Assembly: GCF_028689295.1 (NCBI RefSeq)
Contig: NZ_JAQTWL010000009.1
Span: forward strand, 62,001-126,000
Reading direction: 5' to 3'
Origin: Rhodoferax sp.
Lineage (GTDB): Bacteria > Pseudomonadota > Gammaproteobacteria > Burkholderiales > Burkholderiaceae_C
Length of the DNA stretch: 64,000 nucleotides
Position 1 is the stretch's first letter, and each line of letters starts with the position of its first letter. Position numbers and translations under genes: made by a program. The notes under the pieces were generated by a model. The model searched no databases. It saw nothing but the letters and a program-made list of their open reading frames with translations, and was not told the origin of the DNA. Shown here piece after piece: positions 1 through 8,874 of this stretch.

Positions 1-894
1 GCCGTTGCCGAAGCCGTGCGTCGCCTGATCAAAATCAGTGGGATCAAAACCAAAAATGTTGTCATGGCTTTGCCACCTTCGTCGGTCATCACCAAAAAAA
101 TCGTTCTGCCGGGCGGCATGACCGACCAGGAACTGGAGATGCAGGTCGAGTCCGAAGCCAATCAGTACATCCCCTTCCCACTGGACGAAGTCAGTCTTGA
201 CTTTTGCATTTTGGGTCCCAGTGCAAGCTCCAAAGGTGATATCGAGGTGTTGATCGCCGCTTCGAGGCGCGAAAAAGTGCAGGACCTGCAGGGCATGGCT
301 GAAGCCACCGGGCTCAAGCCCGTGATTGTGGATGTCAAGTCGTATGCCTCCCGACTTGCTGCCAGCCGTTTGATTGCCAACATGCCTGAACATTCTGCTG
401 ACAGCGTGGTGGCCTTGTTCGAAGTCGGGTCCCTGACCACAAGCATGCAGGTGATGCGCAATGACGAGGTGCTATATGACCGCGAACAGGCCTTTGGCGG
501 CTCCCAATTGACGCAATTGATTGTGTTGCAGTATGGTTTTTCGTATGAAGAAGCCGAAATCAAAAAATGCAGGGGCGAGTTGCCGCCGGATTATGAAGCA
601 GCTGTTCTGAAACCTTTTCTAGAGAGTCTGGTGCAGGAAATCAGCCGTGCGCTTCAATTCTTTTTTACCAGCACCACGCACAACAAGGTGGATCTGGTGA
701 TGTTGGCAGGCGGTTCGGCCAGTTTGGCTGGCTTGACGGCCATGGTGACCAAACAATCCGGCTTCCCGTGCATGATTGCCAATCCGTTCCAGGGAATGCG
801 CGTTGCAGAGGGCGTCGGGAAGAAAAGATTGGCGCATGAGGCCTCTTCCTACCTGACGGCTTGTGGCTTGGCTTTGCGGAGGTTTTTGCAGTGA
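1..894 (+). CDS. pilM: PilM, type IV pilus inner-membrane platform protein (5' truncated by window edge)
   Basis: PilM is an actin-like (FtsA-fold) cytoplasmic protein that binds the N-terminus of PilN and links the pilus motor to the PilNOP alignment complex. The frame is open to base 1, so the start lies to the left; PilM proteins are usually about 350 aa and 297 codons are present here, so roughly the first 55 residues are missing. Visible family features are the ALPPSSVITKKI segment, VESEANQYIPFPLDEVSLDF and the glycine-rich nucleotide-site stretch VMLAGGSASLAGL near the C-terminus. The stop overlaps the pilN start (GTGA), which points to translational coupling within pilMNOPQ. Identification is secure from sequence and from the order of the following genes. 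Confidence 0.95.
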   Translation, partial: AVAEAVRRLIKISGIKTKNVVMALPPSSVITKKIVLPGGMTDQELEMQVESEANQYIPFPLDEVSLDFCILGPSASSKGDIEVLIAASRREKVQDLQGMAEATGLKPVIVDVKSYASRLAASRLIANMPEHSADSVVALFEVGSLTTSMQVMRNDEVLYDREQAFGGSQLTQLIVLQYGFSYEEAEIKKCRGELPPDYEAAVLKPFLESLVQEISRALQFFFTSTTHNKVDLVMLAGGSASLAGLTAMVTKQSGFPCMIANPFQGMRVAEGVGKKRLAHEASSYLTACGLALRRFLQ

Positions 895-1529
895 TTTTGA
901 TTAACCTGCTTCCGCATCGGGAAATTGCCCGAAAACACAGAAAAGAACAGTTCACGCTGGCTTTGGGTTTGTCTGTTTTGTTGGGGATCTTTCTGGCTGT
1001 CCTGGTTTTTGCATGGTTCGAGGCGCAAATCTCCAATCAGCAGGATAAAAACCAGATGCTGCAAACCGAGATCACCAAGTTTGACGCACAGATCAAGGAC
1101 ATTGCTGGCCTGGAGGCTGAAATTGCAGCCTTGCTGGCACGCCAGCAGGCCGTCGAAAATTTGCAGGCTGACCGCAACACGCCCGTGCATCTTTTGACGG
1201 AGCTTGTGAAACAACTGCCCGAGGGGGTTTACATCAACTCCTTGCAACAAAATGGCCAAAATGTGGTCTTGCTGGGCGTTGCACAGTCCAATGAGCGGGT
1301 GTCGGAATTGTTGCGTAACCTTGCCAACAATTCCACGTGGCTTGCCAGCCCCGAGTTGGTGGAAATCGTGGCAGGTACCGCCAGTCTGTCCGCGCGCGAC
1401 GTGCGTCGTGTTTCCAACTTCCAGATCAGAGTCAAGCTGAGGCGCGCCAGCGAGGCGCCCAAGACGCCCGCCAGCCAGTTGCCTGCTCAAAAATCTTCAA
1501 TGCCCGCATCTGATGCGGTGGCGCGGTAA
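891..1529 (+). CDS. pilN: PilN, type IV pilus alignment subcomplex protein
   Basis: PilN is a bitopic inner-membrane protein that pairs with PilO and docks PilM through its cytoplasmic N-terminus. The conserved PilM-binding motif INLLPHRE lies at residues 4-11. It is followed by one membrane helix (about residues 22-45), a coiled-coil stretch and a periplasmic ferredoxin-like domain (VYINSLQQNGQNVVLLG). I take the GTG that overlaps the pilM stop as the start because CGGAGG lies eight bases upstream and the motif then sits at the expected distance from the N-terminus; the frame is open further upstream. Length 212 aa, slightly longer than typical because of an Ala/Pro/Ser-rich tail. Confidence 0.93.
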   Translation: MILINLLPHREIARKHRKEQFTLALGLSVLLGIFLAVLVFAWFEAQISNQQDKNQMLQTEITKFDAQIKDIAGLEAEIAALLARQQAVENLQADRNTPVHLLTELVKQLPEGVYINSLQQNGQNVVLLGVAQSNERVSELLRNLANNSTWLASPELVEIVAGTASLSARDVRRVSNFQIRVKLRRASEAPKTPASQLPAQKSSMPASDAVAR

Positions 1530-1540
1530 AGGTGGGCACG

Positions 1541-2215
1541 ATGGCCAAGAATCTCAACATCGATGTCGATTTCAAGGGACAGCTTGACGCCTTTGCCGGG
1601 CAGTTTCGCAATCTGGACAGCAGAGACCCGTCCAGCTGGCCCTTGGTGCCCCGCTTCGCCGTGTTTGTTGCCCTGGCGGCCGCCTGCCTGGTGGCGTTAT
1701 GGTTTGCCTGGCTGGCTGATGTCAAAGAAGAACTTGTCCAGGCGCAAGCATCGGAACTCAAGTTGCGCGACGAATACAAAGTCAAGCTGGCCAAGGCTGT
1801 CAACCTTGAAGCGCTGAAAAAGCAGCGGGAGCAGGTACTTCAGTACGTGACCCAGCTCGAGAAGCAATTGCCCAGCAAGGCTGAAATGGACGCCTTGCTG
1901 TCTGACATCAACCAGTCGGGATTGGGCCGTAGTCTGCAGTTCGAACTGTTTCGGCCAGGTCAGGTGGTGATCAATGACTACTATGCCGAGCTTCCCATTG
2001 CGCTGCGCGTCACCGGGCGCTATCACGATATGGGTGCTTTCGCCTCGGATATTGCCAATTTGTCGCGCATTGTCACGCTCAACAATCTGGTCATCGCATC
2101 GGCCAAGGAGGGCACACTGACCATGAACGTGACCGCCAAGACCTTCCGCTATCTCGACATCAATGAGATCAATGCCCAGCGCAAAGCCACTGCCAAACCC
2201 AAGCTGGCTAAATGA
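1541..2215 (+). CDS. pilO: PilO, type IV pilus alignment subcomplex protein
   Basis: PilO forms the periplasmic PilN-PilO dimer that, with PilP, connects the inner-membrane motor to the PilQ secretin. The 224-aa product has a short cytoplasmic N-terminus, one hydrophobic helix (FAVFVALAAACLVALWFAWL), a long coiled coil rich in Glu, Lys and Gln, and a C-terminal ferredoxin-like fold with YYAELPIALRVTGRYHDMG, a segment typical of PilO. The ATG is preferred over an in-frame GTG nine bases upstream because AAAGGTGG is spaced well for the ATG. The stop overlaps the pilP start (ATGA). Assigned from sequence and position. Confidence 0.94.
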   Translation: MAKNLNIDVDFKGQLDAFAGQFRNLDSRDPSSWPLVPRFAVFVALAAACLVALWFAWLADVKEELVQAQASELKLRDEYKVKLAKAVNLEALKKQREQVLQYVTQLEKQLPSKAEMDALLSDINQSGLGRSLQFELFRPGQVVINDYYAELPIALRVTGRYHDMGAFASDIANLSRIVTLNNLVIASAKEGTLTMNVTAKTFRYLDINEINAQRKATAKPKLAK

Positions 2216-2760
2216 TCATGAAGCTGTTTAAAACTGCTGTTCTATTTGGGGTTATCGGGCTTTTGACTGCTTGTGGCTCTTCCTCGCGTGACGAGTTGAG
2301 CCGGTGGATGGCAGAGCAAAAGGCCCAAACGCAACCCAATATCAAACCGGTCTCGGCGCCCAAACCGTTCAAGCCGGAAAGTTATCAACTGTTTACAGAG
2401 ATTGATCCGTTCAGCAAACAGAAGCTCATCATGGTGCTGAGCAAAGAAGCCAGCCAGGCTGGTGCCACGAGTGCCTTGATTGCGCCGGAGCTGGCGCGAC
2501 GCAAAGAGCCGCTGGAAGAATTCCCGCTAGACACCATGACCCTGGTGGGCAGCATGGTGCAGGACAAGAAGCCGGTGGGCCTGGTGAAAGTCGGCCCACT
2601 CCTGTATCAGGTCAAGCTGGGCGACCATTTGGGGCAAAACTACGGCAAAGTAGTCAAAATTGTCGAAAACGAAGTCATCTTGCGCGAAATCGTGCAGGAT
2701 GCCGTGGGTGAGTGGATAGAGCGCACAGCCAGTTTGCTGTTGCAAGAGAGGTCAAAATGA
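2212..2760 (+). CDS. pilP: PilP, type IV pilus periplasmic lipoprotein
   Basis: PilP is an inner-membrane-anchored lipoprotein that binds PilNO and the N0 domain of PilQ. The N-terminus is a lipoprotein signal with lipobox LLTAC, giving a lipidated Cys21. A disordered linker follows and then the C-terminal beta-domain with EIDPFSKQ and the segment LVGSMVQDKKPVGLVKVG, a PilP hallmark. An alternative ATG lies two codons downstream. Both ends overlap neighbours by four bases, which supports a translationally coupled pilMNOPQ operon. Length 182 aa is normal for the family. Confidence 0.94.
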   Translation: MIMKLFKTAVLFGVIGLLTACGSSSRDELSRWMAEQKAQTQPNIKPVSAPKPFKPESYQLFTEIDPFSKQKLIMVLSKEASQAGATSALIAPELARRKEPLEEFPLDTMTLVGSMVQDKKPVGLVKVGPLLYQVKLGDHLGQNYGKVVKIVENEVILREIVQDAVGEWIERTASLLLQERSK

Positions 2761-4889
2761 AAAATCGCCATATTGGTTGGACAGGTCGCTGGTGGCAACA
2801 GTTGGCACTCGGCTTGAGTTTGCTGCTGACGTCAGCCCTGGCGCAGGCCCAGGTGGCCATCGAGTCGGTTTCCGGCACGGTGCAAAGTGGCGTCGAAGTG
2901 GTCAAGATCGACCTCAGTGATACGCTCACCACGCCGCCTACCGGCTTTACCATCCAATCGCCGGCTCGAATTGCGCTCGATTTTCCCAACGTGACCAGCG
3001 CCATCGGGCGCTCCACAGTCGAGGTCAACCAAGGCAACCTGCGCACGGTCAGCGTGGTGCAGGCTGGCAACCGCACCCGTGTGGTGCTGAACCTCAAGCA
3101 AGCCACCACCTACAAAACCCAATGGCAAGGCAAGTCGCTGCTGGTGCTGCTGGGTGCCCTGGCAGAGTCAAGCCCGGCGCCGACAGCCCAGAAGTTTGCC
3201 GAAAACCAGAGCCGCGATGTGCAGCCCCTGCGCGACCTTGATTTCAGGCGCGGCGATGAAGGCTCGGGCCGTGTCGTGGTGACCTTACCCAACAGCCAGG
3301 TCGGCGTGGACGTGCGCCAGCAGGGCCAGTTGCTGGTGGTCGAATTCATGAAGACCAGCCTGCCCGAAGGCCTGCGCAGACGCCTTGATGTGAATGACTT
3401 CGGCACCCCCATCAAAACCATCACCGCCACCCAGACGGGCGACCGGGTGCGCATGGAAATCGAGCCAACGGGCGTGTGGGTGCACAGTGCCTACCAGACC
3501 GATGAGCAGTTTGTGCTGGAGGTCAAGCCCGTCAAGGTAGATCCCACCAAGCTGACACAGGGTCCGGGATACAGCGGTCAAAAGTTGTCCCTCAATTTCC
3601 AGAATATCGAAGTGCGTTCACTGCTGCAGGTGATTGCCGACTTCACCAATTTCAATATTGTGACTTCCGACTCAGTCACCGGCGGCGTTACCTTGCGACT
3701 CCAGGATGTCCCATGGGACCAGGCGCTGGACATCATTTTGCAGGCCAAGGGTTTGGGCATGCGCAAACACGACAACGTCATCTGGATTGCGCCCAAGGAA
3801 GAAATCATTGCCAAGGAGAAACTGGAGCTCGAATCCAAAGCCGCGACACTCGTCCTGGAACCGCTGCGGACCGAAACCTTTCAGATGAGTTATGCCAAGG
3901 CCGAAGACATTGCCAGACAATTGACCGGCGCCGGTGGCGGCGATAAAAGCGCCGGACGCGCACTCAGCGCGCGCGGCAACGCCACCGCTGATCCCCGTAC
4001 CAATCTTCTTTTTGTGACCGATGTGCCGTCCCGGCTCGAGCAGGTGCTTCTGCTTCTGCAAAAGCTCGATGTTTCGGTGCGCCAGGTCATGATCGAGGCG
4101 CGCATCGTTGAGGCAACGGAAGATTTTGGCAAATCCCTGGGTGTCAAGTTCGGCGCCACCGACCTCAGGGCACAGCAGGGCGGTGACGGTGGTTACCGGA
4201 TATCTGGAAACAATCGGGCGGCAATCGGTACCAGTTACAGTGATGCGGTTGCCTCAAGCGGTGCCGGCGGCAGTGCTAACTTGTCAGGCAATTTTGTTAA
4301 TTTGCCCGCTGTCGGTGCTCTGGGCCAGACCCCGGCAACCTTTGCCGTCTCCATTTTCAATGCGGTCGCCAATCGATTCCTGAATCTGGAGATTTCTGCG
4401 CTGGAGGCCGACAGCAAAGGCCGGGTCGTGTCGAGCCCGCGTGTAGTGACCGCGGATGGCAAGCAGGCGACCATCAAACAGGGTGAACAAATTCCCTACC
4501 TCAACTGTTCCGGTGGCTCGAGCTCCACCTGTACCACTGAATTCAAGGATGCCTCTCTCAAGCTCCAAGTCACGCCGCGGATCACCCCTGAGGGAACCAT
4601 CATCATGGACCTGGATGTCAGCAAAGATTCGCGGGGCGTGGATACCAATGCCGGCCCCGCTATCAACAATAAAAATATTGTGACCCAAGTGCTGGTTGAC
4701 AATGGCGGGACTGTCGTGATTGGCGGAATTTTTGAAATTGTCGAGTCCAACGATTCGGCCAAGGTACCCTGGTTTGGGGATTTGCCGGGAGTCGGTAATT
4801 TGTTCAAAAATAATTCCAGAACACAGACCAAACGGGAACTTCTTGTATTTGTTACGCCGCGGATCATTACCGAAAAGGCAGTACGGTAG
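2757..4889 (+). CDS. pilQ: PilQ, type IV pilus secretin
   Basis: PilQ is the outer-membrane multimeric gate through which the pilus fibre passes. The 710-aa product begins with a signal peptide (cleavage near ALAQA, residues 27-31). It continues with AMIN peptidoglycan-binding domains (IDLSDTLTTPPTGF; the second near VVVTLPNSQVGVDVRQQGQ), an N0/STN domain (LSLNFQNIEVRSLLQVIADF), an N1-type domain and the secretin barrel (QVMIEARIVEA; SSPRVVTADGKQATIKQGEQ; VFVTPRIITE at the C-terminus). The frame is open upstream but the ATG overlapping the pilP stop is the right start because the signal peptide begins there. It is last in the coupled operon; the next gene follows after 37 bases with its own AAGG ribosome site. 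Confidence 0.96.
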   Translation: MKNRHIGWTGRWWQQLALGLSLLLTSALAQAQVAIESVSGTVQSGVEVVKIDLSDTLTTPPTGFTIQSPARIALDFPNVTSAIGRSTVEVNQGNLRTVSVVQAGNRTRVVLNLKQATTYKTQWQGKSLLVLLGALAESSPAPTAQKFAENQSRDVQPLRDLDFRRGDEGSGRVVVTLPNSQVGVDVRQQGQLLVVEFMKTSLPEGLRRRLDVNDFGTPIKTITATQTGDRVRMEIEPTGVWVHSAYQTDEQFVLEVKPVKVDPTKLTQGPGYSGQKLSLNFQNIEVRSLLQVIADFTNFNIVTSDSVTGGVTLRLQDVPWDQALDIILQAKGLGMRKHDNVIWIAPKEEIIAKEKLELESKAATLVLEPLRTETFQMSYAKAEDIARQLTGAGGGDKSAGRALSARGNATADPRTNLLFVTDVPSRLEQVLLLLQKLDVSVRQVMIEARIVEATEDFGKSLGVKFGATDLRAQQGGDGGYRISGNNRAAIGTSYSDAVASSGAGGSANLSGNFVNLPAVGALGQTPATFAVSIFNAVANRFLNLEISALEADSKGRVVSSPRVVTADGKQATIKQGEQIPYLNCSGGSSSTCTTEFKDASLKLQVTPRITPEGTIIMDLDVSKDSRGVDTNAGPAINNKNIVTQVLVDNGGTVVIGGIFEIVESNDSAKVPWFGDLPGVGNLFKNNSRTQTKRELLVFVTPRIITEKAVR

Positions 4890-4926
4890 TGGTATGCATC
4901 CTAATAATCGTTAAGGCAATAATTGT

Positions 4927-7749
4927 ATGAAGTTCATTAAATATTTAGCGGTGCTTTGGCTGACATTGACTTTGGCGGCTTGTGGCGGTGGCGGCGGGTC
5001 GCCGGGCTTGCCGTCTGGCGTCAGCACGCCATTGATCACGACAGCACCCGCCAGCCTCACGGTGGCGGTGGGCGCGGTGCATCAATACATGATTTCAGGT
5101 GGCAAGGCACCCTACCAGGTCTCAAGTAGCAATGAACAGGTTTCAGCAGCCAGTGTGAGCAATGCCAGCCTGACGATCAGCGGCATTGCAAGTGGCTCAG
5201 CCAGCATTGTGGTCAGTGACGCCAGCGGGCAATCGACCGTGCTGGCTGTCTCGGTAGAAAATCTTTATGCGCTGTACACAACTGCGCCGTCCAGTTTCAC
5301 GATTGCCAAAGACACCCAGCGCCTCTTCACCGTTGGCGGGGGAGTTCCTGGCTACATTGCGGAGTCTTCCGACACGCGGATTGTGGCGGTAACGCTCTCG
5401 GGCTCCACCATGAGTATTCGCGGTGTGGCGGCTGGTTCTGCCAGTGTTTTGATTCGTGATAAAGCCAACAGTCTGGTCACCTTGACTGTGACCGTGGGCG
5501 GTGACAGCCCACTGGGTTTGTTTACTTCAGCGCCAGCCAGTCTGACCGTCGCCAAAGGTACCCAGAGCACCTATTCCGTGGGCGGTGGCGTGCCAGGCTA
5601 CGCGGTTGAATCAAGCGACCGCCGGATTGCGACGGTTTCATTAACCGGCAACAGCATGGTCATTTACGCTGCCGATTTTGGCTCGACCACGATCACGATT
5701 CGTGATGCAGCGGGGTCAACCCTGTCGGTTGCATTGACTGTTGCACCAAGCTCGCCGGGCGAGCTGTTCACCTCAGCGCCAAGCGCTCTGTTTATGGGTA
5801 CAGGAAGTTCGCTCAGTTACCTGGTCAGCGGTGGGGCGCAGCCGTATTATTTTTCCAGCTCGGATGCCAGGGTGGTTACCGGCAGTATCAGTGGTTCCTC
5901 GCTCACCATTACCGCGTTGATGGCGGGTTCAGCCATATTGCAGATTGCCGATGCCACTGGCGCCAAGTTGCAGATTGTGGTCACTGTTGACGGCACCAAC
6001 ATAGGCACTGGCGGTCCTGCCTTCATTGAAATACTTCCTTCAAGCAATTCGTTGCCGTCAGCCGTGGGCTCCAAGGTCACATTTGTGGTCACGGTGAAAG
6101 ATGCTGTCAACACCGCCGTTCCCAACCAGATCGTCACTTTCACGGCGAATTCAGGCACCTTGACGGGCGCCAATCCGTCACCCATGACCGATGCGAACGG
6201 CACCATCTCCACCATCAGTTTGTCGCCGGGCGCTGATCTTTCCAACAGAATCATCACGGTCACGGCAACAGCGGGTGCTGTGACCAAGTCGATCAACATT
6301 CCGGTGGTGGGCACGGCGGTATCCATTTCCGGACCCGGATCAACCCTGATCGGCGCGCCGCCGGTGGCCTACACCGCCAAAGCCGTCGATTCCGGTGGCA
6401 ACCCGATAGCCGGGGCCTCGCTGACGGTGACGTCGGCAACCGGTAACACCGTGTCGCCCTCGGTGCTGACCACCGATCTGGCCGGTGCGGCATCTTTCAA
6501 CCTCACTCCGCTCGTGCCCGGCACAGACACTTTAACGGTGACCGGCCTGGGCGCTTCAGCGACCGCTAGTGTTGCCGTCAGCAATGAAGATTTTTCCTTT
6601 ACTGCGCCCCTGACTGCGGCCAATTTGGTGGTGAACACGCCAAACGTGGTAACCGTTCGGTACCGGGTTGGCGGCGTTGGTGTGGCAGGTCAGACAGTGA
6701 CCTTCAGCACGACCCGCGGCGTATTGACGTCGTCAACGGTGATCACTGATATCAACGGCAATGCGTCCACTTTCGTCTCGTCCACGACTGCCGGGCCGGT
6801 CACGCTGTCGGCGCAGCTTGGCACGGCACGCAGCAGTGTCACGGCGGCGTTCATCGCCACCATACCGGCCAGCATCGTGTTGCAGGCCAATCCGAATGCC
6901 TTGGTACCCAATCCGGTGGGGAGCACCGCGAGCCAAAGCACCCTGTCAGCCACGGTGCGGGATGCGACCGGTAACCCGGTGTCAGGGCAGGTGGTCAATT
7001 TCACCGCCATTCAGGACGGCAGCAACGGCTCCATCGTGCCGGGTTCTGGCACAACAGATGCCAATGGGATGACCTCGGTCCAGTTTATCCCCGGCGCCTT
7101 GTCCACTGCGGCGAACGGCGTGCTGCTGCGTGCCACGGTGCAATCCGCGCCAGGCATCTTTGCCGATGCAACGCTGACGGTCAATGGCGACGCGCTCTTT
7201 ATCTCCATAGGCGTTGGCAGTACCTTGACGGTGCTCGATGCCGCTACCTACGAAAAGAACTTCTCGGTCTATGTCACCGATGCCAACGGCGTGGCGGCGG
7301 CCAGCCGCTCGGTGACGATTTCTGCCTACCCTCCGACCTACAGGAAGGGCTATTTGGTGGGCCCTGGTAGTGCTACGACACCTTGGACATATTTTGGTAC
7401 GCCAACCACCTGTGCCAACGAAGATATCGATCGCAACGGTATTCTGGGCGGCGGCGAGGACATCAACGGCAACGGTATTCTTGATCCGGGCCTGCCGGTG
7501 GTGCTCTCCCCGTCCAACCTGACCACTGATGCCAATGGCTACGCCACGTTCAAGATGCGTTACGGCAAGAACTACGCTTTGTGGTTGACCACGCAAGTCA
7601 GCGCGCGGGCGCTGGTGGGGGGCACAGAGTCGTCCAGAACGGTCACCTATGATCTTGAGATGTTGTTTTCTGATGCGACGAGTCCAGCGACGCCCGCAAA
7701 TGTGACCAGTCCGTTTGGTATAGCAACGCTCTGCACCAATCCGAATTGA
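4927..7749 (+). CDS. Large lipoprotein of tandem bacterial Ig-like (Big) domains
   Basis: Function unknown; probably a surface or periplasmic adhesin-like lipoprotein. It starts with a lipobox signal (LTLAACGGGGGSPG). Residues about 35-360 are four tandem repeats of about 82 aa resembling Big2 domains, with recurring TSAPASLTVAKGTQ and GGGVPGYAVESSDRRI phrases. Residues about 365-840 are Big1/invasin-like domains (VVTVKDAVNTAVPNQIVTF; TDANG turns). Near residues 825-860 is an Asp/Asn/Gly-rich pair, DIDRNGILGGGEDINGNG, resembling a dockerin or EF-hand calcium loop. The gene sits between pilQ and aroK and overlaps the aroK start by four bases, so it is probably co-transcribed with the pilus operon. 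A role in pilus biogenesis or adhesion is inference from position only. Confidence 0.82.
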   Translation: MKFIKYLAVLWLTLTLAACGGGGGSPGLPSGVSTPLITTAPASLTVAVGAVHQYMISGGKAPYQVSSSNEQVSAASVSNASLTISGIASGSASIVVSDASGQSTVLAVSVENLYALYTTAPSSFTIAKDTQRLFTVGGGVPGYIAESSDTRIVAVTLSGSTMSIRGVAAGSASVLIRDKANSLVTLTVTVGGDSPLGLFTSAPASLTVAKGTQSTYSVGGGVPGYAVESSDRRIATVSLTGNSMVIYAADFGSTTITIRDAAGSTLSVALTVAPSSPGELFTSAPSALFMGTGSSLSYLVSGGAQPYYFSSSDARVVTGSISGSSLTITALMAGSAILQIADATGAKLQIVVTVDGTNIGTGGPAFIEILPSSNSLPSAVGSKVTFVVTVKDAVNTAVPNQIVTFTANSGTLTGANPSPMTDANGTISTISLSPGADLSNRIITVTATAGAVTKSINIPVVGTAVSISGPGSTLIGAPPVAYTAKAVDSGGNPIAGASLTVTSATGNTVSPSVLTTDLAGAASFNLTPLVPGTDTLTVTGLGASATASVAVSNEDFSFTAPLTAANLVVNTPNVVTVRYRVGGVGVAGQTVTFSTTRGVLTSSTVITDINGNASTFVSSTTAGPVTLSAQLGTARSSVTAAFIATIPASIVLQANPNALVPNPVGSTASQSTLSATVRDATGNPVSGQVVNFTAIQDGSNGSIVPGSGTTDANGMTSVQFIPGALSTAANGVLLRATVQSAPGIFADATLTVNGDALFISIGVGSTLTVLDAATYEKNFSVYVTDANGVAAASRSVTISAYPPTYRKGYLVGPGSATTPWTYFGTPTTCANEDIDRNGILGGGEDINGNGILDPGLPVVLSPSNLTTDANGYATFKMRYGKNYALWLTTQVSARALVGGTESSRTVTYDLEMLFSDATSPATPANVTSPFGIATLCTNPN

Positions 7750-8255
7750 TCGTTTCCCTTATCGGCCTGCCCGGCTCAGGCAAATCCACCGTCGGGCGGC
7801 AACTCGCCCGGCGGCTGCAACTTCCCTTCTTCGACTCCGACCATGTGATCGAGCAGCGGCTGGGTTGCTCGATTCGCGAGTATTTCGAGCGCGAGGGTGA
7901 AGACCGCTTTCGCGATCTCGAAGCCGCGGTGATCGACGAACTCACCCAAAGCCCCGAGGGCGTGTTGTCCACCGGTGGCGGTGTCGTGTTGCGGCCCGAA
8001 AACCGGCACCATTTGCACGACCGCAGCAAAGTGATTTACCTCAATTCGTCGCCCGACGAATTGTTTCGCCGTTTGCGCCACGACAAACATCGCCCGCTGC
8101 TGCAAGTGGCCGACCCGCTGCAGCGCCTGCGCGACCTCCACGCCCAGCGCGACTTGTTATACCGTGAAACCGCGCACATTCAGGTCGAAACCGGCCGCCC
8201 TTCGGTGGCGGCCCTGGTCAACATGATCCTGATGCAGTTGGAGTTGGCGGTTTAG
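7746..8255 (+). CDS. aroK: Shikimate kinase
   Basis: Catalyses ATP-dependent 3-phosphorylation of shikimate in the chorismate pathway. The 169-aa product has the P-loop GLPGSGKST (residues 7-15), the shikimate-binding Asp in DSDHVIE, Arg in EDRFRDLE, the GGG motif (STGGGVVL), the lid Arg in RPLLQ and the late Arg in QRDLLYRE. The start is a TTG that overlaps the previous stop as TTGA. There is no strong Shine-Dalgarno sequence, so expression is probably coupled to the Ig-repeat gene. In many betaproteobacteria aroK is directly followed by aroB; here about 9 kb of pilin genes separate them. Confidence 0.95.
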   Translation: MIVSLIGLPGSGKSTVGRQLARRLQLPFFDSDHVIEQRLGCSIREYFEREGEDRFRDLEAAVIDELTQSPEGVLSTGGGVVLRPENRHHLHDRSKVIYLNSSPDELFRRLRHDKHRPLLQVADPLQRLRDLHAQRDLLYRETAHIQVETGRPSVAALVNMILMQLELAV

Positions 8256-8426
8256 GCACCGCTCATCCGCCAAATTCGACCTTTTGTCATTCAATCGTTC
8301 CTCATCGCCGATGCGTCGATTAAATTTAGCCGATGGCGCTGGGGCGGCAGCGAGAATCATTGCGGCAATGCATTATTTTGCAGAATGGCAAGCTTATTTC
8401 AGTGTTGGCAATACAGGTGAAATGAC

Positions 8427-8840
8427 ATGAGATTCCATAAAAATGGCGGCTTTACCCTCATCGAGTTAATGATCACGGTGGCCGTTGTCGGCATTCTTGC
8501 CGCAGTTGCCCTGCCGTCCTACAACGAGTATGTGATTCGCGGACGTCTCGTGGATGCGCACAATGGTCTTGCCACCGGGCGAGTGCGCGCAGAGCAGTTT
8601 TTTCAGGACAACCGAACATATGTGGGCATGCCCTGTCCCGCGGCGAACCCCAATATTCCTTTTACGTTCACTTGTACTGGCCTGACAACAACCGCCTACA
8701 CGATCACCGCCACCGGGTCAGGCGTTACCAGCGGTTTTGTCATGACGGTCGATCAAGCCAACGTCCAGGCCACAACGGGCGCGCCTTCTGGCTGGGCCAC
8801 CCCCGCCACCTGCTGGGTGATGCGCAAATCGGGCTGCTGA
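8427..8840 (+). CDS. pilE: Type IV pilin, PilE-like
   Basis: A prepilin with an 8-residue leader ending in Gly, cleavage before [18 protein letters not shown], and the conserved Glu5 that directs subunit assembly. The 137-aa product has two cysteine pairs: one in the middle ([14 protein letters not shown]) and a C-terminal pair (CWVMRKSGC) that would form the D-region disulfide loop typical of PilE minor pilins. The PilE-like C-terminal cysteines argue for a minor pilin of the FimU-PilVWXY1-E set, although a major subunit cannot be excluded. It heads the minor-pilin cluster after a 171-bp gap that contains a small CATTG-CGG-CAATG palindrome and no clear promoter. Confidence 0.85.
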   Translation: MRFHKNGGFTLIELMITVAVVGILAAVALPSYNEYVIRGRLVDAHNGLATGRVRAEQFFQDNRTYVGMPCPAANPNIPFTFTCTGLTTTAYTITATGSGVTSGFVMTVDQANVQATTGAPSGWATPATCWVMRKSGC

Positions 8841-8874
8841 TGCCACTTTTGCCGGCACGACACAAGGCCAATTC

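Noticed and set aside
8359-8371. CATTGCGGCAATG palindrome upstream of the pilin gene
   Set aside because: Short and unassociated with promoter hexamers; could be chance. No sigma-54 site with correct -24/-12 spacing was found there.
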